Source: Flavobacterium faecale | GTDB lineage: Bacteria; Bacteroidota; Bacteroidia; Flavobacteriales; Flavobacteriaceae | Assembly (NCBI RefSeq): GCF_003076455.1 | Contig: NZ_CP020918.1 | Coordinates: forward strand, 3,074,001-3,138,000 | Length of the DNA stretch: 64,000 nt | Direction: 5' to 3' | Part shown: piece after piece, positions 56,476 to 64,000 of the stretch | Numbering within the stretch: the first letter of the stretch is position 1 | How the letters are laid out: each line of letters opens with the position of its first letter | Notes under the pieces: generated by a model | Told to the model about the DNA's origin: nothing | Seen by the model: the letters and a program-made list of their open reading frames with translations, nothing else | Database searches by the model: none | Translations under genes and position numbers: made by a program

Positions 56476-57345
56476 ATGCTGCATCGTATCAGCAGTATCT
56501 TTAACTATCTTTTAAATAACCACCACATGCAAAAAAAAATACTTTACCAGGAGGATTCCACTGAGGATTCTCCGAGATTGACGCAGCTCGTAAAGCATAA
56601 AATGATACACTATTTTATGCTTTTGGGTAATGTAGTCGAATATATTTCTTTGGTAACAAGAAACCTATTTACCAAAAAGTTTGAATTTCAAGAATTTTTA
56701 AAGCAATGCTATCAAATTGGGAATAAGTCCGTAGGCTTGATTTCGATTACGGGTATCATTGTGGGTTTGGTACTAACCATTCAATCAAGACCTTCACTCG
56801 TTAGTTTTGGAGCGGTAGCTATGTTGCCAGGAATGGTTAGTATTTCAATCATCCGAGAAATGGGTCCTGTAATTACGGCCTTAATTTGCGCTGGTAAAAT
56901 AGGATCGAGCATGGGTGCAGAATTGAGCTCTATGCGTGTAACCGAGCAGATAGATGCTATGGAGGTTTCGAATACTAATCCAATCAATTTTTTAATAATC
57001 CCAAGAGTTTTGGCGGCGACGATTATGATTCCGCTACTTACTTTATATGCAGATGCCATAGGTATTTTTGGTAGTTGGTTGGGCGTGAATATTAAAGATA
57101 ATTTGAGTTTAAAACTTTTTCTAAACCAAGCCTTTAGCAATTTAGAATTTATAGACATTTTTCCAGCGGTAATTAAATCCTTCTTTTTTGGAGCAGTAAT
57201 AGGTTTGGTCGGATGTTACAAAGGTTATCATGCAGGACGAGGAACCGAAAGCGTGGGTATTGCGGCCAATTCAGCTGTAGTAACCGCATCCTTATTATTG
57301 ATCATTGTAGATTTAATTGCCGTACAAATAACCGATTTATTATAA
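56476..57345 (+). CDS. mlaE: MlaE-family lipid ABC transporter permease
   Basis: Inner-membrane permease of the MCE/Mla phospholipid transport system, 289 aa from the ATG at 56476. A second ATG at 56527 (MQKKILYQ) could also be the start. Five or six hydrophobic segments; family motifs RPSLVSFGAVAMLPG, EMGPVITALICAGKIGSSMGAELSSMRVTEQIDAM (conserved in MlaE), and a C-terminal hydrophobic helix. Its stop overlaps the next gene's start (TAATG), so it is coupled with mlaF. Confidence 0.92.
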   Translation: MLHRISSIFNYLLNNHHMQKKILYQEDSTEDSPRLTQLVKHKMIHYFMLLGNVVEYISLVTRNLFTKKFEFQEFLKQCYQIGNKSVGLISITGIIVGLVLTIQSRPSLVSFGAVAMLPGMVSISIIREMGPVITALICAGKIGSSMGAELSSMRVTEQIDAMEVSNTNPINFLIIPRVLAATIMIPLLTLYADAIGIFGSWLGVNIKDNLSLKLFLNQAFSNLEFIDIFPAVIKSFFFGAVIGLVGCYKGYHAGRGTESVGIAANSAVVTASLLLIIVDLIAVQITDLL

Positions 57346-58088
57346 TGGATACCGAAACTAAAAAGGCAGTCATTCAAATTGAAGGGCTGACCAAAAGCTT
57401 TGGTGATCTAAAAGTACTTGATGGTGTCACTTTAAATCTTTATGGAAATGAGAATCTGGTAATCTTAGGTAAATCAGGTACAGGAAAATCGGTTCTGATC
57501 AAATGTATTGTCAATTTATTGCAACATGATCAGGGGAGTATTAAGGTTGGAAAGTATGAACTAACCGGAATATCAGAGGATGATCTTATAAAAGTCCGCC
57601 AAAAAATTGGTTTTCTATTTCAAAGTGCTGCACTATACGATTCGATGACTGTTCGAGAGAATTTAACTTTTGCACTTCTTCGATTAAAAGAAAAATTTTC
57701 GACTGAAGAAGTGGACAGAATGATTGTAGAAGCCTTAGAAAATGTTGGCTTACCAGATGCGATAGACAAAATGCCATCAGAACTTTCCGGAGGTATGAAA
57801 AAACGAATAGGTCTCGCTCGAACCTTGGTCGTTAAACCCGATATTATTTTGTATGATGAACCTACAACGGGTTTGGATCCTATTACTTCTGATGAAATTA
57901 GTCATCTTATTAATGATACCAAATCCAAATTTAAGAACGCTTCGATTATTATTACTCACGACATTAATTGTGTCAAAACGGTAGCCGACAGAATCATCAT
58001 GTTGAAAGACGGAAAAGTATATAAAGAAGGAAACTTACAAGAATTTACCACAGACAGTGATCCCTACATTCAATCATTTTTTAAATAG
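57345..58088 (+). CDS. mlaF: MlaF-family ABC transporter ATPase
   Basis: 247 aa cytoplasmic ATPase that energises the MlaE permease. Walker A GKSGTGKS at 42-49, Q-loop FLFQSAALYDSMTV, signature LSGGMKKR, Walker B ILYDEPTTGLDP and the D-loop/switch His ITHD are all intact. The longer frame starting inside mlaE is rejected; the start overlaps the mlaE stop. Confidence 0.94.
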   Translation: MDTETKKAVIQIEGLTKSFGDLKVLDGVTLNLYGNENLVILGKSGTGKSVLIKCIVNLLQHDQGSIKVGKYELTGISEDDLIKVRQKIGFLFQSAALYDSMTVRENLTFALLRLKEKFSTEEVDRMIVEALENVGLPDAIDKMPSELSGGMKKRIGLARTLVVKPDIILYDEPTTGLDPITSDEISHLINDTKSKFKNASIIITHDINCVKTVADRIIMLKDGKVYKEGNLQEFTTDSDPYIQSFFK

Positions 58089-58094
58089 AAAACC

Positions 58095-58820
58095 ATGCAA
58101 ACAGCAAATAACTCGTATAAAGTCAAACTAGGGATCTTCGTATCCTTAGGAATATTAATATTGTTAGTCATCATATTTTTCATAGGTACTAACCAAAATT
58201 TATTTAGTTCGAAATTCACTCTAAATTCTAATTTTCGAAATGTAAGCGGCTTACAAGTTGGGGGTCAGGTTCGCTTCTTAGGGATTGCCGTAGGTACGGT
58301 AGAGCAAATCGATATTGTTAATGATTCGACAGTAAATGTAGCCGTTGTAATGGATACAAAGGTTAAAAAATTCATCAAGAAAGATAGTAAAACATCGATT
58401 ACCTCCGAAGGTGTTATTGGTGATCGAATCTTAGTAATTTCACAAGGTAGTACACAGTCACCTGAGGTAAAAGAAGGAGCTAGATTAATTTCAGTAGAAC
58501 CAGTTGAGTTCAATACAATATTGTCGTCTGTTGAAGTGTCTGCCAAAAATGCCGAGATTATTACCGAGGAAATGGCATCTTTACTTATTAGCGTCAACAA
58601 TAGTCAAGGAATTTTAGGAAAACTACTCAAAGACGAACAAATCGCTGCTGACATGAAAAAAACAGTAGAAAATTTACGCAAAGGTTCCAAAGGATTAGAA
58701 CAAAATATGGAGGCTGCAAAAGAAAATTTTTTACTTAGAGGTTACTTTCGAAAAAAGGAAAAAGAGAAAGAAAAAGCAGCAAAAGAAGCAAAGAAGAAAG
58801 CGGAGGCTATCAAAAAATAA
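58095..58820 (+). CDS. mlaD: MlaD-family MCE-domain protein
   Basis: 241 aa. One N-terminal anchor (LGIFVSLGILILLVIIFFIG) and an MCE domain (about 40-120, SNFRNVSGLQVGGQVRFLGIAVG), then a helical, lysine-rich C-terminus (KEKEKEKAAKEAKKKAE). In Mla systems the MCE ring binds lipid between the permease and its partners. It starts 6 bases after mlaF and ends before a strong terminator. No MlaB, MlaC or MlaA gene is in the window. Confidence 0.9.
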   Translation: MQTANNSYKVKLGIFVSLGILILLVIIFFIGTNQNLFSSKFTLNSNFRNVSGLQVGGQVRFLGIAVGTVEQIDIVNDSTVNVAVVMDTKVKKFIKKDSKTSITSEGVIGDRILVISQGSTQSPEVKEGARLISVEPVEFNTILSSVEVSAKNAEIITEEMASLLISVNNSQGILGKLLKDEQIAADMKKTVENLRKGSKGLEQNMEAAKENFLLRGYFRKKEKEKEKAAKEAKKKAEAIKK

Positions 58821-58826
58821 TGGGAT

Positions 58827-58867
58827 AAACTGCTAGTACACAAATGATGTACTAGCAGTTTTTTTTT
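58827..58867 (+). terminator. Terminator after mlaD
   Basis: AAACTGCTAGTACA pairs perfectly with TGTACTAGCAGTTT over 14 bp, then a run of T. Confidence 0.92.
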
Positions 58868-59171
58868 AGAAGGTTAAAATTTTAATAGCTTTAGAATGTT
58901 AGTTATTATTTAAAAAACAAATACAGTTTTAATCTACCATAGAAAATATTAAATATCGAAAACTGATTGGAATAATTGTGTCTAACTAGTTGATTAATTT
59001 GTAGCTAAAATTTCTAGAAAATTTATGAGGTGATTTGTTAAGCTTGCTAGTAATTAACAAAAAAAAATATTAGTTTTACATAAGTTGATTTTTGAACGAT
59101 TATTTAGGTATTTCTAGATTTTTTTTCAACTATTAATAGCCTTTTAATATATTTATCCAAATTTTAAACAG
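58868..59171. other. Intergenic region upstream of acs
   Basis: About 300 AT-rich bases, no gene. A -7-like TATATTTA at 59148-59155 may serve acs. No cAMP-type or other operator was recognised. Confidence 0.4.
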
Positions 59172-61082
59172 ATGAGTTACTACAAAATAGACAATTTAGA
59201 ACAATATTTCAAGCATTATAATAAATCGGTACGCGAACCAAGAAAATTTTGGGGAAAAATTGCGGAAGAAAATTTTACTTGGTACCAACAATGGGACAAA
59301 GTAGTAGAATTTAATATGGTTGATGCTGAAGTAGAATGGTTCTCTGGTGCTAAAGTAAATATCGTCAAAAATTGTATTGATAGACATTTAAACAAAAGGG
59401 GAGAAAAGACAGCCATAATTTTCGAACCAAATGATGTTAATGAAGAAGCATTGCACATTACTTACAATGAATTGCACCAACGTGTTTCTAAAATGGCAAA
59501 TGTTTTGCGTGAGCAAGGCATTAAAAAAGGGGATAGAGTTTGCATCTATTTGCCAATGATTCCAGAATTGGCCGTATCTGTACTAGCATGTGCACGTATA
59601 GGGGCCATTCATTCCGTTGTTTTTGCTGGTTTTTCTGCCTCAGCTGTAGCTAGTAGAATCATCGATAGTGAATGTAAAATGGTTATTACCTCAGACGGTG
59701 GATTCCGTGGTAGCAAAACCATTGAATTAAAGCCTATTATTGATGAAGCGCTTGAAAAATGCCCTTCTGTTAGTACTGTTTTGGTTGTTAAAAGAACTAA
59801 TGCTACCATCAAAATGAAAGAGGGTAGAGATATCTATGTACAACCCTTACTTGACGAGGCTTCAGACAATTGTGTGGCCGAAATCATGGATGCCGAGGAT
59901 CCTTTGTTTATCTTGTATACTTCTGGTTCAACAGGTAAACCAAAAGGAATGGTACACACGACTGCTGGATATATGGTGTACTCTGCATATACTTTTAAAA
60001 ACGTATTTAATTACGAAGAAAATGATATTTTTTGGTGTACTGCCGACATTGGTTGGATCACAGGACACTCTTATATTTTGTACGGTCCCTTGTTAAATGG
60101 AGCGACAACAGTAATTTTTGAAGGTGTACCATCATACCCTGATTTTAGCCGTTTTTGGGAAGTAATCGAAAAGCATAGTGTTACTCAATTTTATACAGCA
60201 CCAACTGCTATTAGAGCACTAGCCAAAGAAAGCTTGGATTATGTTTTAAAATATCCATTTAAATCCTTAAAAGTTATTGGATCTGTAGGAGAGCCTTTAA
60301 ATGAGGAAGCTTGGCACTGGTACAATGATCATGTTGGGGCAAAAAGATGCCCAGTGGTAGATACTTGGTGGCAAACAGAAACTGGCGGGATCATGATTGC
60401 TCCTCTAGCATTTGTTACACCAACCAAACCAACTTATGCTACTTTACCTTTGCCAGGAGTGCAAGCGGTATTGATGGATGAAAGACGCAACGAAATTGAA
60501 GGTAATCAACAAGAGGGAAGTTTGTGTATCAAGTTTCCATGGCCTGGAATTGCACGCACAATTTGGAATGACCACGCACGTTATAAAGAAATATACTTTT
60601 CACAATTCCCAGGAAAATATTTTACAGGAGATGCTGCCTTACGTGATGAAGTTGGATATTACAGAATCACGGGTCGAGTAGATGATGTTGTAATTGTATC
60701 GGGACACAATCTAGGTACAGCGCCAATTGAAGATGCAATTAATGAGCATCCTGCAGTAGCAGAAAGTGCAATTGTTGGTTTCCCTCATGATGTAAAAGGC
60801 AAAGCACTCTATGGTTTTGTTATTCTAAAAGAAACGGGTGAATTAAGAAACAAAGAAAATTTATCTTTGGAGATTAATAATCATATTTCGGGCCATATTG
60901 GACCAATTGCCAAATTGGACAAAATACAATATGTTTCAGGTTTACCAAAAACACGATCTGGAAAAATCATGAGACGTATTTTAAGAAAAATTGCAGAAGG
61001 TGATTATTCTAATTTTGGGGATACTAGTACGTTACTTAACCCAGAAATTGTTGAAGAAATAAAAGAAGGAAGAATAGAATAA
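59172..61082 (+). CDS. acs: Acetyl-CoA synthetase (AMP-forming)
   Basis: Activates acetate to acetyl-CoA with ATP. 636 aa, full Acs length. The P-loop-like A3 motif YTSGSTGKPKGMVHT, the A5/A6 segment DTWWQTETGG, and the A10 motif with the lysine (LPKTRSGKIMRR) that Pat-type acetyltransferases modify are present. Single gene with its own terminator. Adjacent to no other acetate gene. Confidence 0.96.
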   Translation: MSYYKIDNLEQYFKHYNKSVREPRKFWGKIAEENFTWYQQWDKVVEFNMVDAEVEWFSGAKVNIVKNCIDRHLNKRGEKTAIIFEPNDVNEEALHITYNELHQRVSKMANVLREQGIKKGDRVCIYLPMIPELAVSVLACARIGAIHSVVFAGFSASAVASRIIDSECKMVITSDGGFRGSKTIELKPIIDEALEKCPSVSTVLVVKRTNATIKMKEGRDIYVQPLLDEASDNCVAEIMDAEDPLFILYTSGSTGKPKGMVHTTAGYMVYSAYTFKNVFNYEENDIFWCTADIGWITGHSYILYGPLLNGATTVIFEGVPSYPDFSRFWEVIEKHSVTQFYTAPTAIRALAKESLDYVLKYPFKSLKVIGSVGEPLNEEAWHWYNDHVGAKRCPVVDTWWQTETGGIMIAPLAFVTPTKPTYATLPLPGVQAVLMDERRNEIEGNQQEGSLCIKFPWPGIARTIWNDHARYKEIYFSQFPGKYFTGDAALRDEVGYYRITGRVDDVVIVSGHNLGTAPIEDAINEHPAVAESAIVGFPHDVKGKALYGFVILKETGELRNKENLSLEINNHISGHIGPIAKLDKIQYVSGLPKTRSGKIMRRILRKIAEGDYSNFGDTSTLLNPEIVEEIKEGRIE

Positions 61083-61103
61083 TACTCTTTCAAAATACAA
61101 TAC

Positions 61104-61138
61104 AAGGCTCAAGAATTTATCTTGAGCCTTTTTTTTGG
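61104..61138 (+). terminator. Terminator after acs
   Basis: AAGGCTCAAGA pairs with TCTTGAGCCTT, then T8. Confidence 0.92.
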
Positions 61139-61165
61139 ATTAGTGTCGAATTTAAAAGAATATAA

Positions 61166-61212
61166 AAAAGCCTTTAAAAACAAGTTGTTTTACTTGATTT
61201 TTAAAGGCTTTT
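61166..61212 (-). terminator. Terminator of the LtaS-like gene
   Basis: AAAAGCCTTTAAAAA pairs with TTTTTAAAGGCTTTT over 15 bp; the minus strand is followed by a T-run. Confidence 0.85.
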
Positions 61213-61245
61213 GAATGGACTAGAGTGGACTTGAATGAAGTCTTA

Positions 61246-63339
61246 TTATTTTTGATACTTCTTCTTCTTTAAAATATCTGAGGCCGTTTGATAGAAGGAG
61301 ATGGTTTGATTAACTAAATCTTGACGCTCTTTTGTCAATGGCTTTTGATCATAGTACAATTGAAAATCAGGTTCTATTCCGTTTTTTGGTTGTAGTGTCA
61401 ATCCAAATTGTTTGACTTGCTGCTTTGGCGAAATAATAGTCAAAACATTATCTTTAATGAGTCCTAAATCTTGGTAGGTTGCAATAAACGCTCTAGGTTG
61501 GTAATTTGGATTCAAAACATCTTGTCCAAAAAACTTAGACTGATAGTTAAAATGCAATAATCTAAATAGGGTTGGCATGATATCTATTTGTGACATAAGT
61601 TGAGTATAACGATCTGGCGCTACAAAACCAGGACTATAAATCATGGCTGGAATTCGGTATTTATCTACCGGTAATTCTGTTTTACCTGCGCTAGAGGCAC
61701 AGTGGTCAGACACAATTACAAAAACTGTATTCTTGAACCAAGGTTGTTTTGCTGCCATGGTAAAGAATTTTTTAATCGCATAATCGGTATATTTTACGCC
61801 ACCTTCACGAGATTTTGCGTCTCCAGGAATATCAATTTTACCGTTAGGATACGTAAATGGTCGGTGGTTTGAAACGGTCATCCAATGGTTGAAGAATGGT
61901 TTCCCCGTTTTTGCCTCAGCGTTCATGGTTTTGATTGCTTTGTTCACCATATCCTCATCACATACGCCCCATACATTCGAAAACGTAATTTCTTCGGGTG
62001 TGAAGGTTTTCTTATCAACAATATCGTATCCATTGCCCGAAAAGAAATCTTCCATATTATCAAAAAATGCATCTCCGCCATACAGGTATTTCACCTGATA
62101 CCCTTTCGATTTAAAAACACTTCCGGTAGTAAATTTGTTTTTATTGTCTTTACGTTTTACAACACTTTCTCCAGCAGTAGGAGGTAAGCACAAGGTAACA
62201 GCTTCCAATCCACGAACGGTTCTATTTCCTGAGGCATAGAAATTGGTAAATAATAAACTTTTGGTTGCTAAATCGTCTAGAAAAGGAGTGATGTTTTTGT
62301 CGTTACCGTACATTTTCATAAATTCAGCACTATAACTTTCGATCGTAATCAAAACGACATTTTTGTGTACCTCGGCACTGTCTGATTGAATTATTCTACT
62401 AGAAGAAAAATTTTGTAACCCAGGAATTTGCTTGTCAAGTAAAGCATAAGCTTCCGTTTCGGGCATCATTTTATAGAATTTAAAATAATCTAATTCGCTA
62501 TTCATGAAAGCAAGGTAGAAACGATACATTCCATTAGACTGCAACTCATTGGTGAAAACGTTTGTTGCATTTTCCGTTTTAGCCAAATTAGGAATGCACC
62601 AAAGCGCTACACCAGCTAGCAGAAAATAAATGACTGTCAACTTAATTTTTTCGAAAAGAGTCGGGATTTTTTCGATATAAATTTTTGATTTTTTTACTAC
62701 AAAGTACGTTATCGTTCCTGCAACCAAAAACAGAGCAGAAAAAATTGGAATTACAGGATAGGATTCCATAATATTTCCAATCACTTCATTGGTGTACACC
62801 AAATAGTTAACAGCTATAAAATTGTATTTCACTCCAAATTCGTTCCAGAAAAAGTACTCGCTTATTGCATTTTGAAGAATAAGTACCACATACAAGAACA
62901 TAACAAAGGAGAACAACCAGAATCTGATTTTATCACGTTTTTTGGGTAGGAATAAAAGAAGGCCAAACAAAAAAGTCTTGATTCCTACAAACACAAGCCC
63001 AACAGTCGCCAATCCTCCACCGTATTCGGTTAAAATAGATTGCCCTGAAAAAATATAAAGCCAAATTGCTATTAAAATTCCGAAATGAATATATCCATAC
63101 GGTTTTTGGTATTTGGCATTTGATATAAATATAAGGTAAAGCCACAAAAAACCACTCGCTAGAATAAAGACAAATACATCTGAAACTAGTCCTAACGAAA
63201 AAATCTTGGCAGTGTCTAGAAACGAAAAAGTAGATTGTGTGATGGGGTGAAAAAGTAATACTACCCTAAGGATTACACTAATAATAACATAAAATAAAGT
63301 AAGTGTATAAAATGGAGCTAATTTTTTGGAGAAATACAT
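61246..63339 (-). CDS. LtaS-like phosphoglycerol transferase/sulfatase family protein
   Basis: 697 aa from the ATG at 63339; a TTG at 63363 overlaps the -7 element and is rejected. About five membrane segments (about 5-230) are followed by an extracytoplasmic sulfatase-fold domain (about 320-640) resembling lipoteichoic acid synthases and phosphoethanolamine/phosphoglycerol transferases. The nucleophile threonine lies in SGNRTVRGLEAV and the metal residues in VSDHCASS. In Gram-negatives such enzymes modify membrane lipids or glycans with phosphoglycerol. The substrate is not readable. Confidence 0.87.
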   Translation of the reverse strand: MYFSKKLAPFYTLTLFYVIISVILRVVLLFHPITQSTFSFLDTAKIFSLGLVSDVFVFILASGFLWLYLIFISNAKYQKPYGYIHFGILIAIWLYIFSGQSILTEYGGGLATVGLVFVGIKTFLFGLLLFLPKKRDKIRFWLFSFVMFLYVVLILQNAISEYFFWNEFGVKYNFIAVNYLVYTNEVIGNIMESYPVIPIFSALFLVAGTITYFVVKKSKIYIEKIPTLFEKIKLTVIYFLLAGVALWCIPNLAKTENATNVFTNELQSNGMYRFYLAFMNSELDYFKFYKMMPETEAYALLDKQIPGLQNFSSSRIIQSDSAEVHKNVVLITIESYSAEFMKMYGNDKNITPFLDDLATKSLLFTNFYASGNRTVRGLEAVTLCLPPTAGESVVKRKDNKNKFTTGSVFKSKGYQVKYLYGGDAFFDNMEDFFSGNGYDIVDKKTFTPEEITFSNVWGVCDEDMVNKAIKTMNAEAKTGKPFFNHWMTVSNHRPFTYPNGKIDIPGDAKSREGGVKYTDYAIKKFFTMAAKQPWFKNTVFVIVSDHCASSAGKTELPVDKYRIPAMIYSPGFVAPDRYTQLMSQIDIMPTLFRLLHFNYQSKFFGQDVLNPNYQPRAFIATYQDLGLIKDNVLTIISPKQQVKQFGLTLQPKNGIEPDFQLYYDQKPLTKERQDLVNQTISFYQTASDILKKKKYQK

Positions 63340-63360
63340 ACTTGTTGTTTTGTTTGTGCA

Positions 63361-63368
63361 CAAAATTA
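63361..63368 (-). promoter_or_regulatory. -7 element of the LtaS-like gene
   Basis: TAATTTTG on the minus strand, 22 bases before the ATG at 63339. Confidence 0.5.
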
Positions 63369-63534
63369 ACCTTTTTAGACAAATTACATTGCAATATTCA
63401 AATGGATTTCTTAAGGTTGGCTTAAGATGTCAATTGGCTATTAAGTAGCAGGAATAATTAAGATTATCTTTGTTTAATAAATGGTTTCAAAGTATTTAAA
63501 GTTAGAAGAATCTACTTTAAGTTTTCTAAATACA

Positions 63535-63542
63535 TAAATTTG
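63535..63542 (+). promoter_or_regulatory. -7 element of the terminal thioredoxin gene
   Basis: TAAATTTG ends six bases before the ATG at 63549, predicting a leader of only one or two bases. Confidence 0.5.
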
Positions 63543-63548
63543 TTTAAA

Positions 63549-63983
63549 ATGAATAAAATAGTAATCGTACTTCTACTTTTAATCACACAATTTGGGTTTG
63601 CTCAAGATTGGAAAACTAATTTTGATGCTACTAAAAAAACAGCAATGGCAGAAAATAAAGCTATTGTACTTGTTTTTTCTGGTTCTGATTGGTGTGCCCC
63701 TTGTATAAAACTACATAAAAACATTTGGCAGTCTGATGCCTTTAAAGAATTTGCCACAACTACTGTAATAATCGAAAAAGCCGATTTTCCCAAGAAAAAA
63801 CAAAACCAGCTAAGTCCAGAGATTGCAAAGCAAAATCAAGAATTAGCACAAACATATAATCCAGAAGGTATTTTTCCACTTGTGGTTGTTATGGACAAAT
63901 CAGGAAAAGTATTGGGTAAGGCGAGTTACCAAAATATTCCTCCAAATGAATATATAGCGTTACTACAATCCTTTATAAAATAA
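63549..63983 (+). CDS. Periplasmic thioredoxin-fold protein
   Basis: 144 aa with a signal peptide (MNKIVIVLLLLITQFGFAQ). The redox motif is CAPC (C49-C52) in SDWCAPCIKLHKNIW and the cis-proline loop GIFPLVVVMD. It resembles DsbD-C/thioredoxin_7 type proteins that handle disulfides in the periplasm. The start is the ATG just after the -7 element; the TTG at 63540 lies inside that element. A further frame begins 4 bases after the stop. Confidence 0.85.
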   Translation: MNKIVIVLLLLITQFGFAQDWKTNFDATKKTAMAENKAIVLVFSGSDWCAPCIKLHKNIWQSDAFKEFATTTVIIEKADFPKKKQNQLSPEIAKQNQELAQTYNPEGIFPLVVVMDKSGKVLGKASYQNIPPNEYIALLQSFIK

Positions 63984-63987
63984 CAAT

Positions 63988-64000
63988 ATGAAATTCTTCT
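63988..64000 (+). CDS. Start of the next gene (cut by window edge)
   Basis: ATG at 63988, reading MKFF before the window ends, 4 bases after the thioredoxin stop. The spacing suggests the same operon. Too short to identify. Confidence 0.35.

Noticed and set aside
57213..57344. Longer mlaF starting inside mlaE
   Set aside because: The extension lies over conserved mlaE codons and has no family similarity; the ATG at 57345 overlaps the mlaE stop in the usual way.

Overview
The window reads as chromosome of a Flavobacterium-like member of the Bacteroidota. The evidence is low G+C, many genes preceded by the Bacteroidota -7 element TAnnTTTG, lipoproteins with a Bacteroidota-style lipobox, a PorD-like (DUF4835) component of type IX secretion, a TamL-type Omp85 lipoprotein and a Bacteroidota-type RNA polymerase omega. 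Most of the content is conserved core metabolism and envelope biogenesis. No integrase, transposase, prophage or CRISPR array was seen.

Layout. 1-4.3 kb: 3' part of a threonine aldolase, YbaB, oligopeptidase B and a PLP-dependent cysteine synthase. 4.7-8.0 kb: a minus-strand operon uraA, DUF5020 barrel, purine permease, which looks like a nucleobase uptake unit. 8.4-9.8 kb: L-serine dehydratase. 9.8-12.0 kb: a small accessory island with repeat debris, a two-gene unit (HEPN-motif protein plus membrane-anchored coiled-coil protein) and a 29-bp perfect inverted repeat. 12-21 kb: uvrA, a ClC channel and two tandem gamma-glutamyltransferase lipoproteins. 21-26.5 kb: ACP phosphodiesterase, glmM, a lipid acyltransferase, rhomboid protease, SIMPL protein and TruC.

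26.8-32.2 kb: an error-prone polymerase pair (dinB and a second DnaE) separated by a noncoding array of about five 143-bp tandem repeats. 32.5-38.6 kb: SDR oxidoreductase, SF2 helicase, tRNA-Tyr, a DUF4369-TlpA lipoprotein split by an in-frame TGA, and an ECF sigma/anti-sigma pair. 38.8-48.8 kb: menD, DUF2853, DUF6913, dapA, then bamD-rpoZ-coaBC-porD-recN and fabV. 49-58.8 kb: tamB-tamL followed by mlaE-mlaF-mlaD, an outer-membrane assembly and lipid transport block. 59-64 kb: acetyl-CoA synthetase, an LtaS-like phosphoglycerol transferase and a small periplasmic thioredoxin.

Several starts were moved downstream of the longest open frame because a TAnnTTTG element overlaps or follows the longer start (lipid acyltransferase, LtaS-like protein, terminal thioredoxin, fabV, glmM, DUF6913). 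The least explained parts are the HEPN/coiled-coil pair, the 143-bp array, the TGA-interrupted TlpA gene, the DUF5020 barrel in the nucleobase operon, and the bamD promoter built into the dapA terminator. All family names come from reading the sequence, without database searches.
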